Shown here one piece after another: positions 1 to 7,161 of a stretch of DNA of 37,820 bases (the first letter of the stretch is position 1; the number at the start of each line of letters is the position of its first letter). The notes under the pieces were generated by a model. That model saw nothing but the letters and a program-made list of their open reading frames with translations, did not search any database and had not been told where the DNA came from. Origin of the DNA: a virus; the IMG/VR virus record IMGVR_UViG_3300048928_000325, positions 1-37,820 of that record; one strand, 5' to 3'. A program made the translations under genes and the position numbers.

Positions 1-399
1 CAGGCTAGAGCGCTCGCTCTCTTCGATGACGAACCTTCCTGATCCTGCAGCCAATTCAACCTCGCGAAGAAAGGGGACCGATACCTCGTCATCATCGACG
101 GGCGTATCGTCGTCCCACAGACTTATGTCCTTGAGTTCCGAATGCAATTGATCGCGCCCGGTGCTGGCTGCAGGCGCGACATCCGCACGGCCCCGCAACT
201 GGTCGGTGCTCACGGCGAAGTACTCGGCAATCTTCGAGATGTGTTTATCCGAGGGATCGACGATCTTCCCGCTGAGGATCCGCGAGAGAGTGGATTGAGG
301 CACGCCGGTGCGACGGTGAAGCTCCGTGGGGGAGATCCCGTGCTGATCGAGCAGCGCCCTTAAGACGGTAGAAACATTGCGTTTTTGCATAAAGCGCAT
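1..399 (-). CDS. prtR: PrtR-like tailocin/pyocin repressor, N-terminal part (runs off the window)
   Basis: The 133 visible residues begin MRFMQKRNVSTVLRALL and hold an XRE-type helix-turn-helix (about residues 10-65, including QSTLSRILSGK). An acidic linker with DDDTPVDDDEV follows, and then ELAAGSGR, which contains the Ala-Gly pair where LexA/CI-type repressors self-cleave. The S24 peptidase half lies beyond the window edge. PrtR represses pyocin/tailocin genes until RecA-stimulated cleavage. The start at 399 is preferred over ATG 390 because a GAAAAGAA stretch precedes it. The gene diverges from mutS. In the P. fluorescens group a prtR next to mutS marks the tailocin cluster between mutS and cinA, so this is read as host DNA outside the prophage. 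It closely resembles the prophage CI at 29155 in its linker and cleavage region. Confidence 0.8.
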   Translation of the reverse strand, partial: MRFMQKRNVSTVLRALLDQHGISPTELHRRTGVPQSTLSRILSGKIVDPSDKHISKIAEYFAVSTDQLRGRADVAPAASTGRDQLHSELKDISLWDDDTPVDDDEVSVPFLREVELAAGSGRFVIEESERSSL

Positions 400-463
400 A
401 GTGCTTGTTCTTTTCGCGGAAGACAAATGCCAAATTGCATAAATGACGCATATGTTGTGCATA
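387..463. promoter_or_regulatory. GCATA repeats in the prtR-mutS intergenic region (possible PrtR operators)
   Basis: GCATA occurs five times, at 387-391, 396-400, 437-441, 448-452 and 459-463. The last three are spaced exactly 11 bp apart, one helical turn. They flank and overlap the prtR start and its upstream region. An array in helical phase next to a repressor gene suggests autoregulatory operators. That is inference; no footprint is known to me. The motif is unlike the TACAA-N6-YTGTA operators of the prophage. Confidence 0.4.
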
Positions 464-601
464 GACAGAAGAAATGTATCTCAGGGCTTTCATGCCTGCG
501 TCGGGTGGACCGCCCATGTTAACCTTGCGCCCATCGCGGAAAAGCCGGGCCGATGCCCCTCCTTTGCCCTACACCTTTCAACGAATTTGCCTGATTATCC
601 G

Positions 602-658
602 ATGAATAAAGCGCTCTCTGATCTGTCCTCCCACACGCCAATTGTGTTGGAGTACTAA
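602..658 (+). pseudogene. mutS: Orphaned 5' end of the host mutS gene at attL
   Basis: The reading frame encodes [18 protein letters not shown] and then stops. The first 13 residues match the start of the intact mutS at 37401 ([13 protein letters not shown]), after which the frame enters phage sequence and ends within five codons. Codons here (CTC, CTG, TCC) are typical of Pseudomonas, and the sequence upstream is continuous with the host prtR region. This is therefore read as the original mutS start, cut off from the gene body by insertion of the prophage. It lies at the end of a longer open frame from 443 that has no other sign of being a gene. Confidence 0.75.
632..642. repeat. attL core
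   Basis: CACACGCCAAT is identical to 37431-37441 and lies at the same codon position (His-Thr-Pro) relative to each mutS start. The surrounding 563-659 segment aligns without gaps to 37362-37458 at roughly 70% identity (69 of 98 positions by eye). The crossover is placed in this longest identical block downstream of the ATG. A second perfect block, ATGAATAAAGC at 602-612, is a less likely core. Confidence 0.7.
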
Positions 659-660
659 CG

Positions 661-703
661 AAAAAAAGCCCTACACCCCCGAATTACATGGGGTATAGGG
701 CTT
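661..703 (-). terminator. Intrinsic terminator for leftward transcription at the prophage left end
   Basis: AAGCCCTA (666-673) pairs with TAGGGCTT (696-703) and CCCC (676-679) pairs with GGGG (690-693), with one mismatch and a 10-nt loop. A run of seven A residues at 661-667 becomes a U tract on the minus strand. It would stop transcripts of the small gene at 782-1054 before they reach the host prtR-mutS region. Confidence 0.75.
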
Positions 704-731
704 AATTGACAAATCACGCTTATTGTTCATT

Positions 732-781
732 TGGCATTAAATGGCATTGGTTGGCGTACGGTTTGCCCCATTTTTGCCCCA
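732..781. promoter_or_regulatory. Left-arm integrase/excisionase binding repeats (candidate)
   Basis: Two kinds of direct repeat lie here. TGGCATT occurs at 732-738 and 742-748. GCCCCATTTTTGCCCCA at 765-781 is a double GCCCCA unit and recurs exactly at 37354-37370 near attR. Paired repeats on both sides of the core are what arm-type sites of lambda-like tyrosine integrases look like. The assignment is inferred from position and repetition. Confidence 0.5.
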
Positions 782-1054
782 TCAAGATTTCTTGCCCTGA
801 CCGGGCGCTCCTCCTTGCAACGGCCGATTGGAACCTTGGACCTTCTCTTTGAGCCTGGTGAATGGCGTCGATGAAGTCTTCCGCCTGGCCAGCACCTTAC
901 TGCCCCGGCTAGTTCTCTTCAGAGCCTGCATCGTCAAAGCCCTTCGTTCCTTAATGGCACACAATGCATCCTCGAAAGAGATTCCCTGCTCATCAACAAG
1001 AACCTGCGCTCTCTCCCTGAGCTTAGATTCCCGATACGCTGAATTTTTCCCCAT
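782..1054 (-). CDS. Small basic protein of unknown function
   Basis: A 90-residue protein beginning MGKNSAYRESKLRERAQVLV. The first half looks helical and charged; the C-terminal half is rich in Lys, Arg, Ser and Gly and ends PGQGKKS. No family is recognised. ATG 1054 is preferred to GTG 1057 because AGGAGG lies 7 nt upstream of it. The gene diverges from the coiled-coil gene at 1161, and the LexA-type box between them could serve both. It ends within the arm-type repeats and is followed by the terminator at 661-703. Its strong ribosome-binding site and conserved-looking frame favour a real gene. A role in integration, excision or host takeover is only a guess. Confidence 0.6.
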   Translation of the reverse strand: MGKNSAYRESKLRERAQVLVDEQGISFEDALCAIKERRALTMQALKRTSRGSKVLARRKTSSTPFTRLKEKVQGSNRPLQGGAPGQGKKS

Positions 1055-1124
1055 CACACGTCCTCCTGGTTAAATGTGAATGCAGTTCGTCGCATCACCA
1101 TCGCTGGCATTATCCCTTATCGAT

Positions 1125-1144
1125 TACTGTATATCCAAACAGTA
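1125..1144. promoter_or_regulatory. LexA (SOS) box
   Basis: TACTGTATATCCAAACAGTA matches the 20-bp E. coli LexA consensus at all but three central positions and keeps both CTG/CAG half-site ends. It ends 16 bp upstream of the GTG start at 1161 and lies in the divergent intergenic space with the gene at 782-1054. Host LexA would repress the promoter until DNA damage. Pseudomonas LexA uses the same CTG-N10-CAG pattern. Confidence 0.75.
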
Positions 1145-1160
1145 CAGATAAGGCGTTACC

Positions 1161-1490
1161 GTGGATCCCTACGAAATCGAAGACACCTCTGACTGGCTCG
1201 GTAGCCCGACTCAACTCGACACCGTTAAGCATTACGCGCACATGCTCGAGGAGGAAATCCAGGAGCTCAAGCTACAACTGCGTGCAGCTAAGGAAAACAT
1301 ATCAGGACTGGTGGAGATGCACGCCGAAATTTCACGGGGTCGTGACGAGGCTATGAGAAATCTTCGAGAGCAGTCCGGCACACTGGCAGTGCTGCGCTTG
1401 AAAGAGCGGGATCTTCAGACAGTATCCCGCGGCAAGGATCGACTCATCGAGGACTTGCGTCGCCAGCTGTGCGACAAAGGCTCAGCGTGA
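1161..1490 (+). CDS. SOS-controlled small coiled-coil protein, unknown function
   Basis: A 109-residue acidic protein starting at GTG (MDPYEIEDTSDW), with AAGG about 9 nt upstream. Residues about 25-105 have the charge pattern and heptad spacing of a long coiled coil (ENISGLVEMHAEISRGRDEA), with no membrane segment or catalytic motif. It is the only plus-strand gene at this end of the prophage, and its stop overlaps the end of the converging Rz gene by 9 nt. With a LexA box immediately upstream it should be expressed on DNA damage independently of CI. It resembles no family I can name and may act as an SOS-timed accessory (moron-type) product. Confidence 0.65.
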   Translation: MDPYEIEDTSDWLGSPTQLDTVKHYAHMLEEEIQELKLQLRAAKENISGLVEMHAEISRGRDEAMRNLREQSGTLAVLRLKERDLQTVSRGKDRLIEDLRRQLCDKGSA

Positions 1491-1997
1491 TACTTCCCGC
1501 ACGTATGCTTGGCACGCCGCCAGCGCAATCAGTCCTTGGTCACCGGTGTCGGTGATTCCGACAATTCGTTGAGCATGCGCCGGGTCAAGTCTGGCGCGCG
1601 CTCCTCCATGAACCACGCGGCGGGCGTCGGTACCGGCTGGCAATGAGCAGCCAGTGGCTGAATCCGTGGCGTCGAGAAGGACTGACAGCCGCAGATCAGA
1701 AGTGGCAAGGCGATCGCGCAGGCGAGCCTGGTTGGTTTGAGCATCGCTCAGTTCCTTATAGTGGGTTTGCTCGCTTGACGACAGACGATCCTCCAGAAGC
1801 AGACGCTTATCCTGCGCGGTGCGCACTTGAGCGGCGGCGGCGTTGCTGAGGGCAGTAAGGTCGTCCTTGTACAGAATCGCCTGCTCAGCCAGTTGCTCGC
1901 CATAGCGCCAATCCTGCACCTGCCACACACCACCGGCGGTAAGCGACAACAGCGCCAGCACTCCGACAAGGGCCAGCTTCAAAGCCGAAGGACTCAT
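1482..1997 (-). CDS. Rz: Rz-like inner-membrane spanin
   Basis: 171 residues. An N-terminal membrane anchor (MSPSALKLALVGVLALLSL) is followed by a periplasmic helical region (about residues 30-110) rich in Gln, Asp and Leu, and a C-terminal tail. This is the i-spanin plan: it pairs with the outer-membrane lipoprotein Rz1 to fuse the two membranes in the last step of lysis. ATG 1997 overlaps the TGA of the hydrolase gene, so the two are translationally coupled, and a complete Rz1 frame is nested inside. It is the last gene of the late operon. I see no terminator after it, only the converging gene at 1161-1490. Confidence 0.85.
   Translation of the reverse strand: MSPSALKLALVGVLALLSLTAGGVWQVQDWRYGEQLAEQAILYKDDLTALSNAAAAQVRTAQDKRLLLEDRLSSSEQTHYKELSDAQTNQARLRDRLATSDLRLSVLLDATDSATGCSLPAGTDARRVVHGGARARLDPAHAQRIVGITDTGDQGLIALAACQAYVREVSR
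1529..1744 (-). CDS. Rz1: Rz1-like outer-membrane spanin lipoprotein nested in Rz
   Basis: 71 residues encoded in another frame entirely within Rz. It has a short signal peptide ending LPLLICGC, with the predicted lipidated Cys at about residue 20. The mature part is small and contains Pro (STPRIQPLAAHCQPVPTPAA). A short lipoprotein embedded in Rz is the hallmark of lambda-type Rz/Rz1 pairs. The Cys at position -2 of the lipobox is unusual, but the rest fits. Confidence 0.8.
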   Translation of the reverse strand: MLKPTRLACAIALPLLICGCQSFSTPRIQPLAAHCQPVPTPAAWFMEERAPDLTRRMLNELSESPTPVTKD

Positions 1998-2419
1998 GGC
2001 ACATCCTTGTAAAAGAGATGATGACCGAGTGTCAGCGTCAGCTTGGCGCCCTTCACCCACGCCGGGGGCTTGGGCATGGTGGTCGCATAGTAGTGGGTCG
2101 CCCCGCCAGTGGGATCCGGCACCACCCCGGCCATCACCTCCATGGCCACCGCCAGCGCTCGCTTGTACTCGCCGGAGGGAATCGGCTTGGCCCCCGTGAG
2201 GTAGGGCGCGTTCGGATCGTCGCCGTTCCAGCAACTAAACTGCCAAGCCTTCTGGCAAACGCCGGCGTAGCCTTCGCCCCACCAGGATTTCGCCTTGCCA
2301 TCGAACACCCGATTACGGATGGTCCAGGCGCAGGCCTGCAGGCCTGCCAGACTCTCGCCGCGGGCCTCCCCCCACAAGGTGCGGGCGAACACATCGCGAT
2401 CTCTTTCTGTCACGGTCAT
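1994..2419 (-). CDS. Endolysin: cell-wall hydrolase of the SleB-like (Hydrolase_2) type
   Basis: 141 residues starting MTVTERDRDVFARTLWGEARGE. The phrase LARTLWGEARGE...G..A.AWTIRNRV and the later GATHYYATTMPKPPAW are typical of the SleB/CwlJ-like peptidoglycan hydrolase family found as endolysins in Pseudomonas phages. No signal peptide is seen, so export presumably needs the holin. The start at 2419 is chosen for GGAGAG 6 nt upstream. The long upstream extension would run through a terminator hairpin. Its stop overlaps the Rz start. The holins are about 21 kb away at the other end of the operon. Confidence 0.82.
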   Translation of the reverse strand: MTVTERDRDVFARTLWGEARGESLAGLQACAWTIRNRVFDGKAKSWWGEGYAGVCQKAWQFSCWNGDDPNAPYLTGAKPIPSGEYKRALAVAMEVMAGVVPDPTGGATHYYATTMPKPPAWVKGAKLTLTLGHHLFYKDVP

Positions 2420-2437
2420 CGGTTCTCTCCAGGCAAT

Positions 2438-2459
2438 AAAAAACCCGCACGCGGCGGGC
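2438..2459 (-). terminator. Intrinsic terminator inside the late operon, before the lysis genes
   Basis: CCCGC (2444-2448) and GCGGG (2454-2458) form a stem with a 5-nt loop. Six A residues at 2438-2443 give a U tract on the minus strand. It lies between the amidase-fold gene and the hydrolase, so lysis genes would need readthrough or antitermination. Confidence 0.7.
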
Positions 2460-2491
2460 ATTGGCGGATGACGCCCACTAGGGCGCTTGGG

Positions 2492-2971
2492 TTAGGCCAG
2501 TTCTAACAACGCCTCCGGCGAGCCGGCGGTTTGCGTGGGCGCGGGCAGCATCCACAAGTGTTGTGGGGTGGAGCGCCCGGTCAGCTCAGGCCGGAGCAGC
2601 GGCGCGCCGGCCTCGCGGAAGGCCCAGGCGACGAACTCCGAGCAGAAAAACCGCTCCCGCACCTGGAAGTCGTCAGCGTGCGCCAGGATGCCCAGCAGCC
2701 CCAGGTAGTCGTAACCGGCCCCCAACTGGCTCAGGGCGGCAGCCTTGACCGCGGCGGCATCCGGGCACGGCATATCCACCAACGCCGCATAGCTGGCCTG
2801 CCCCAAGCGTCGCTTGAGCGGCGTCAGGCTCACGCCGGCCAGTATGTTGGCGCCGATCACCTGGTCACCCAGCACGATTTCAACGTGACTGAAGGCGGAC
2901 CAGGTGACGCCGCGGATCAGCAGACTGCCCAGCGCGCGGCGGCGGGTGAACAGCACTCGAACTACGTCCAT
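2492..2971 (-). CDS. YiiX/C92-type papain-like peptidase/amidase fold protein
   Basis: 159 residues from MDVVRVLFTRRRALGSLLIR. A His in SAFSHVEIV (about residue 35) and a Cys in RFFCSEFVAWAF (about residue 115) fit the permuted NlpC/P60-like YaeF/YiiX family, which uses a Cys-His pair. Homologues are common beside phage tail-fibre and lysis genes in pseudomonads. A role in cell-wall or lipid cleavage during entry or release is inferred. ATG 2971 has a G-rich ribosome-binding site. The frame is open upstream but reads antisense-looking Arg/Pro-rich sequence, so the longer form is rejected. Confidence 0.7.
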   Translation of the reverse strand: MDVVRVLFTRRRALGSLLIRGVTWSAFSHVEIVLGDQVIGANILAGVSLTPLKRRLGQASYAALVDMPCPDAAAVKAAALSQLGAGYDYLGLLGILAHADDFQVRERFFCSEFVAWAFREAGAPLLRPELTGRSTPQHLWMLPAPTQTAGSPEALLELA

Positions 2972-2991
2972 ACACAGCCCCCCACTTTCGG

Positions 2992-3726
2992 TTAAGCAAT
3001 CAGCGCCACGGCCTGCTGAATCGCCGCATTGATTTCGTCGTACCTGTCCAGGGCCGCCTGTTCGGCCAGCGGCAGGAGTTCGTACTTGCGCATCCGCAGT
3101 GCGCCCAGGGATTCTTGGGCCGCGCGCAGGCCGTCGGACTGGAGCAGGATCAGGTCGCAGGCCGCACGAGAGGTCAGGCCCGCCGCGACGGCAAACGCAC
3201 TGATCCAGACACCACACTCACCCGTGTAGTCGGCGGCCTGATAGGCCCGCGCCGCCTTCTCCCGAAACTCGTATTCCGCCTGGAAGCGCGTCCAGTTCAA
3301 GTAAATGCCGGCGATGGTGGTATCCACCTGTTCGGCCAGCTCCGCGCCGGCCAGCCAGACGACCGGGGGATCCATCAGCACCGGATAACCATCCTCACCC
3401 CAAGTAATCACCTGGCCGGCCGACTGCCCCGCCAGCAGCTCGGCATGGTAGGCCGCGGTGATTTCGACCGCATCCTCAGGAATCAAGCAGGCCGGGTTAA
3501 CCACCTCCAGCGTGTCCGGGGTTGCGCGCATATCGGGAACAGCGCGGAGCGTGATCGGTTCGTCCCCGGTGTTGTTCAGCAGCTCGTCGCCCACCCACAC
3601 CGACTCGCCCGGCTGGACGACGATATCCGTCGTCGGGCGGACCCATGCCGGGTCTTGGATAGTGGTCAGGCGGGACCCATGAATCTCGGTATCGTAAAAC
3701 CCGCGAGTAGATTTTGAAGCGTACAT
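2992..3726 (-). CDS. Tail-fibre assembly chaperone
   Basis: 244 residues beginning MYASKSTRGFYDTEIHG, the usual opening of Pseudomonas phage tail-fibre assembly proteins. The central block IPEDAVEITAAYHAELLAGQ, followed by a Gly-Glu-Asp-rich stretch and VLMDPP, is the typical chaperone motif. The C-terminal half is helical and unusually long compared with minimal Tfa proteins. It follows the fibre gene in the operon with an excellent ribosome-binding site (AAGGAG, 7 nt). It is expected to assist trimerisation or attachment of the fibre encoded just before it. Confidence 0.8.
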   Translation of the reverse strand: MYASKSTRGFYDTEIHGSRLTTIQDPAWVRPTTDIVVQPGESVWVGDELLNNTGDEPITLRAVPDMRATPDTLEVVNPACLIPEDAVEITAAYHAELLAGQSAGQVITWGEDGYPVLMDPPVVWLAGAELAEQVDTTIAGIYLNWTRFQAEYEFREKAARAYQAADYTGECGVWISAFAVAAGLTSRAACDLILLQSDGLRAAQESLGALRMRKYELLPLAEQAALDRYDEINAAIQQAVALIA

Positions 3727-3737
3727 AGATTTTCTCC

Positions 3738-4628
3738 TTAGTAACCGAGGGCAAACCAGCGGGCATTGATCGCTACACGCACACCGGAGTTGTTCCAGCC
3801 ATCGACGGAGCCACCAGAATTATTGGGGGTGTAGAGGTTTGCAAAAGTCGGACTGTTCGAGTTAGCGCCGCAGTAGGTTTCGAGTACGCTATTGGGAAAA
3901 ACGATAGGGAAGGTCACAGGCACACTGGCAGACGCCGAGGTCGTGACTTGTCCCCACTGCATAATCAGGCCGCTCGGCAGCTTCTGGCGACCATTGGAAC
4001 TCAGGGCCGCGCCAAAGGCGTCAGCATATTTAAGCTGGAAAGACCCGCCCACGGCGTACCAATTGGTGCCATCCGTCTCAACCGTCAGGCTATCGCCAAG
4101 CCCCAGCGTGATAGTGGATAGCGGCGTACCACCATTGACATAAATCGACTGAGCCAGTTGCGTAGCGATGAAGCACGGCTGGCTGGCAAACATCACAATT
4201 CGCAGCTTTGTCCCAGGCACCACGGCGACGGCTGATGGCAGCGTTACCGTGTAGTTGCCCCCCGCACCGGCATAGATGAGCTTCCCGGCATGGCTCGCAT
4301 TAAGCGTGGTCACGCCGACCAGGTTAGTAAAACCGGAATCATTCCCCAGCGCCCCCTTTACAAACGCCGTGGTCGCCACCCCCTGCGTGGCATCGAATTG
4401 AGGCTGAGTGACAAACAGCGTTTTCCCGCGAATCGCGGTTAACAGCTGATCGTTCACGACCTCCGAGGGGGCAATACCCGCCGCACTCAGAATATTCAGA
4501 ATTTCTTGCGTGACCGCATTGCCCCACTGCGCCGGGATCAACGATCCCGGCGTGCCCAGCAACGGGTCCTCATCGACAAACTTGCCAGCTACCAGCCCAA
4601 CGCTGGGCACACTGATCGGATAATCCAC
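3738..4628 (-). CDS. Tail fibre / receptor-binding protein
   Basis: 296 residues starting at GTG with GGGAG 7 nt upstream (MDYPISVPSVGLVAGKF). The N-terminal part (about 1-90) carries the short baseplate-attachment region seen in Mu-like fibres (DPLLGTPGSLIPAQWGNAVT). The middle is beta-rich and Gly/Thr-rich. The end, LPSGLIMQWGQVT...FPIVFPNSV...ARWFALGY, matches the gp53-like C-terminal fibre domain that forms the tip. It determines host range by binding a cell-surface receptor. Base composition is slightly more AT-rich than neighbouring baseplate genes, as often seen for exchanged fibre genes. Confidence 0.82.
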   Translation of the reverse strand: MDYPISVPSVGLVAGKFVDEDPLLGTPGSLIPAQWGNAVTQEILNILSAAGIAPSEVVNDQLLTAIRGKTLFVTQPQFDATQGVATTAFVKGALGNDSGFTNLVGVTTLNASHAGKLIYAGAGGNYTVTLPSAVAVVPGTKLRIVMFASQPCFIATQLAQSIYVNGGTPLSTITLGLGDSLTVETDGTNWYAVGGSFQLKYADAFGAALSSNGRQKLPSGLIMQWGQVTTSASASVPVTFPIVFPNSVLETYCGANSNSPTFANLYTPNNSGGSVDGWNNSGVRVAINARWFALGY

Positions 4629-4639
4629 GGCTTTACTCC

Positions 4640-5239
4640 CTAGTCATAATTGATGCGCACAACGGTGTGCGCCGGCGCCGGCCGACGGATCAAGCATTCG
4701 AGCGCGTTGCCCGGATTGGCGCCGAAACGCTCGCCCCAGTAGCTGACGCCAAAGCGCCGGCCCTTCCGCTGGCGCCCGCCGGTGTTTAAGGTCCAGATGA
4801 ACTGCGCACTCCAGGTACCAAAGTGCGCCGCGCCGAAACGAGAACGCCCCATACGGGGCGCTCGGTGTTCGGTGATGGTCGCGTTCGGGTAACCCTGGCT
4901 GACGGCGATCTCAATGAAATAGGCCGGGCTCTGCCCCCCGACCTCGAACAGCCGACGGCGCACCGACAGCCGCCGATCTTCAAACGCCGGGTTCGGCCCT
5001 AGGCACGCATCCGGCAAGCCCATGATGGCTTCCCAGTCCGGCACCAGCTCGCTGACACCCGCCGGGTCCATTTCATTCAGCAGGTCCAAGGCCCGCGCCT
5101 CGAGGCGTGAGAATTCGACCGCGACCCCCGCCAGCACCAGCTCGATCTCCGGGACCAGCTCGGGATCCCAGGCCGGCCCCGACGGCAGCAGCCCGCGCAG
5201 CTGCAGGCGGTATTGCTCGGGCGTGCGCGCTACAGCCAT
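4640..5239 (-). CDS. Mu gp48-like baseplate protein (YmfQ/DUF2313)
   Basis: 199 residues. The start MAVARTPEQYRLQLRGLLPSG and the stretch LLNEMDPAGVSELVPDWEAI are characteristic of the YmfQ family, the Tail protein I equivalent that links baseplate wedges to fibres. It follows gp47 with a 10-nt overlap and precedes the fibre gene, the same order as in Mu and SfV. Confidence 0.87.
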   Translation of the reverse strand: MAVARTPEQYRLQLRGLLPSGPAWDPELVPEIELVLAGVAVEFSRLEARALDLLNEMDPAGVSELVPDWEAIMGLPDACLGPNPAFEDRRLSVRRRLFEVGGQSPAYFIEIAVSQGYPNATITEHRAPRMGRSRFGAAHFGTWSAQFIWTLNTGGRQRKGRRFGVSYWGERFGANPGNALECLIRRPAPAHTVVRINYD

Positions 5240-6267
5240 GTGATCCCCCCAAACGTCAGCAGGTGATTGGTGGCCGGAACCACGTTGGCCACCGGTGCCG
5301 TCAGTTGATGGTCGGTTTCGCCCGTGGAGCCACTGACGGCTTCACGGATGTGAGTGATCAGCAAGGTGTCGCCGAGCCCAGCCTCGCGCTGATGCAGATC
5401 GCGCAACTGCAGATCGATGGCTGCGCGCACGGCCGAGGTATCCGGCACCGCGTGGATGCTGTACAGCACCGGCACCTCCACCGGCGGCAACACGTACAGC
5501 TCCGCCGTTACCGGGCGCAGCGACTCGATGTAGGCTTTCACCTCGGCCAACTGCGCCGGATTCGGCACCGGCGCGACGTCGTTGTCGCGCATCACAAACA
5601 GCCCGACGGTGCCCGGCCCCAGGTAATTACGCCGGCACCAGGCGCGGGTGACACCTGGCACTTCCAGCGCCCAGGTCTCGTAATCCTCTGCCGAACCGCC
5701 CTGGGCAATCACCCGATAGGAGCGGATCACCCGCGCACGCAGCGATTCGATACTCTCCTGGGCCACCCCACCGGCCAGACCGGGGGCCAACACGGTAAAG
5801 GTGCTGGACACCCCCGCTACCGGCTGGACCAAGGTCAGCACCAGACCGGCCTCGGCATTGCCCAGGACTCCCGCGTCGACCGCCTCCAGCGTGGTGCTGT
5901 TCAGGCCTGCCACCGTGGTGACGCCGGCGGTGACCTTGTAGGTGCGGCCATCAGCGGCCTGCAGCACGGTATCGACATCGAGTACGCCGCCGGCCGCGGC
6001 CATGAAACTGGCCGGACCGCTGGCAGACTGGGCCGGCTTACGCGGCTCGTTCAAGCGCAACGCGGCCATGCGCACCAGGGTTTCCTCATCCGCCGAGTCC
6101 GGCAGGATTTGATCGGCCATCCAGTTCAGGTAGCCGTACAGCCCATAGGCCACACCGGCGTGCGCACGGGCCAGCACCTGCGCATCGGAGCGGCGCAAGG
6201 CATCGCCCGCCAGGTCGGCTTGGGCGCGACTGACCAGCACCGGTAGCGTGGGAGTTTCATACGGCAT
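5230..6267 (-). CDS. Baseplate wedge protein J / Mu gp47-like
   Basis: 345 residues. MPYETPTLPVLVSRAQADLAG and the segment EESIESLRARVIRSYRVIAQGGSAEDYETWALEVPGV (spanning about residues 170-205; wording partial) are the classic baseplate J-like signature, followed by RAWCRRNYLGPGTVGLFVM. It forms the iris-like wedge that triggers sheath contraction. It overlaps gp46 upstream and gp48 downstream by about 10 nt each, indicating coupled translation. Confidence 0.9.
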   Translation of the reverse strand: MPYETPTLPVLVSRAQADLAGDALRRSDAQVLARAHAGVAYGLYGYLNWMADQILPDSADEETLVRMAALRLNEPRKPAQSASGPASFMAAAGGVLDVDTVLQAADGRTYKVTAGVTTVAGLNSTTLEAVDAGVLGNAEAGLVLTLVQPVAGVSSTFTVLAPGLAGGVAQESIESLRARVIRSYRVIAQGGSAEDYETWALEVPGVTRAWCRRNYLGPGTVGLFVMRDNDVAPVPNPAQLAEVKAYIESLRPVTAELYVLPPVEVPVLYSIHAVPDTSAVRAAIDLQLRDLHQREAGLGDTLLITHIREAVSGSTGETDHQLTAPVANVVPATNHLLTFGGITWL

Positions 6268-6655
6268 AGATCACCTGCCAGGCAGAAGAAGGGTTGATGT
6301 TCAGCCGCGCGCCACTGGGGACCGTCAGCGTGGTGAGCAGGTTTAAGCGATTGAGGTCGACCTGCTCACTGCTGACCTCGAGGCCGATCACCAGGCCATC
6401 GTCGAGCAGCCACTGCAGCGCCTCGCGGGCGTAGAACTCGGCATCGCGCTGGGTTTGCGCGGTCAGCTTGACCCGACGCAGCAGCCACAAGCGCGAGCCG
6501 ATGCGGTCATCGGCGATGGCCGGGTAGCTGTCGCCCCACCAGCCGAACCGCTCCTCGTCGTCGACCGGGTCGTCGGTGGCGGCGCGGCGCCAGGTGTAGA
6601 GGCTGATGATCACCGCCCGCGTCAGGTCAGCGTGCAGCGCGTCCGCGAGCATCAT
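6257..6655 (-). CDS. Mu gp46-like baseplate wedge protein
   Basis: 132 residues. It contains RFGWWGDSYPAIADDRIGSR and LWLLRRVKLTAQTQRDAEFY, the conserved core of the phage GP46 family (related to T4 gp25, which initiates sheath polymerisation). The start at ATG 6655 is preferred to GTG 6658 and ATG 6652 because GGGAGG is then 6 nt away. The gp45 stop overlaps this start (TGATG). Confidence 0.88.
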   Translation of the reverse strand: MMLADALHADLTRAVIISLYTWRRAATDDPVDDEERFGWWGDSYPAIADDRIGSRLWLLRRVKLTAQTQRDAEFYAREALQWLLDDGLVIGLEVSSEQVDLNRLNLLTTLTVPSGARLNINPSSAWQVIYAV

Positions 6656-7161
6656 CACGCACCTCCCACGGGCGGCCCGCTCTGGCCGCTGCCGGCCTGC
6701 ACATTGCCGTGCGGGTGTTCGATCTGACTGATCCCGCCGGCGACTTGGTCGCCGGTCGACTCAATCCGCCCGGTCTGGGTGATGGTCGGCGTGTCGAAGT
6801 TCACTGAGTTGGTGGCTTTGATGTTCAAGGTGGCGGTTTCGATCTCGATGATCCGCCCGCGTTTAAAATGGATCTTGTCGCCTTCGTCGGTGTAGATCGC
6901 CACCTCGCCCGGCGCGAGCTCCTTGATCCGGTACCGGCGGTCAGAGGCCACCAGCACCACGGCGTGGGAACGGTCGCCCCCGAGGAACGCGGTCAGCACT
7001 TCGGCGCCGGCCAACGGGTTGCTGGTCAAGCCATACGGCTCGAAGTGCTCGGCGCCGTCTTTGATTTCCCCGGCCGTGAGGCGCACCTGCAGGGTTTGGA
7101 GTTTGCGCGCAGCATCGGCCATGATCACCGTGCCGCGGACCAGCATACTTTTCAGGTTCAT
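6655..7161 (-). CDS. Mu gp45-like baseplate central spike (gpV family)
   Basis: 168 residues. The N-terminal OB-like part is followed by a beta-helical repeat region (GDKIHFKRGRIIEIETATLN). The tip ends EHPHGNVQAGSG, whose HPH holds the H-x-H pair that binds iron at the apex of Mu and P2 spikes. The trimer pierces the outer membrane on contraction. It ends in the gp46 start and begins 4 nt into the gp44 end. Confidence 0.9.
   Translation of the reverse strand: MNLKSMLVRGTVIMADAARKLQTLQVRLTAGEIKDGAEHFEPYGLTSNPLAGAEVLTAFLGGDRSHAVVLVASDRRYRIKELAPGEVAIYTDEGDKIHFKRGRIIEIETATLNIKATNSVNFDTPTITQTGRIESTGDQVAGGISQIEHPHGNVQAGSGQSGPPVGGA

Noticed and set aside
443-658. A 71-codon plus-strand frame ending in the mutS remnant
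   Set aside because: It has no family resemblance before the mutS codons and lies in the repeat-rich prtR upstream region. Only the 602-658 part is meaningful.
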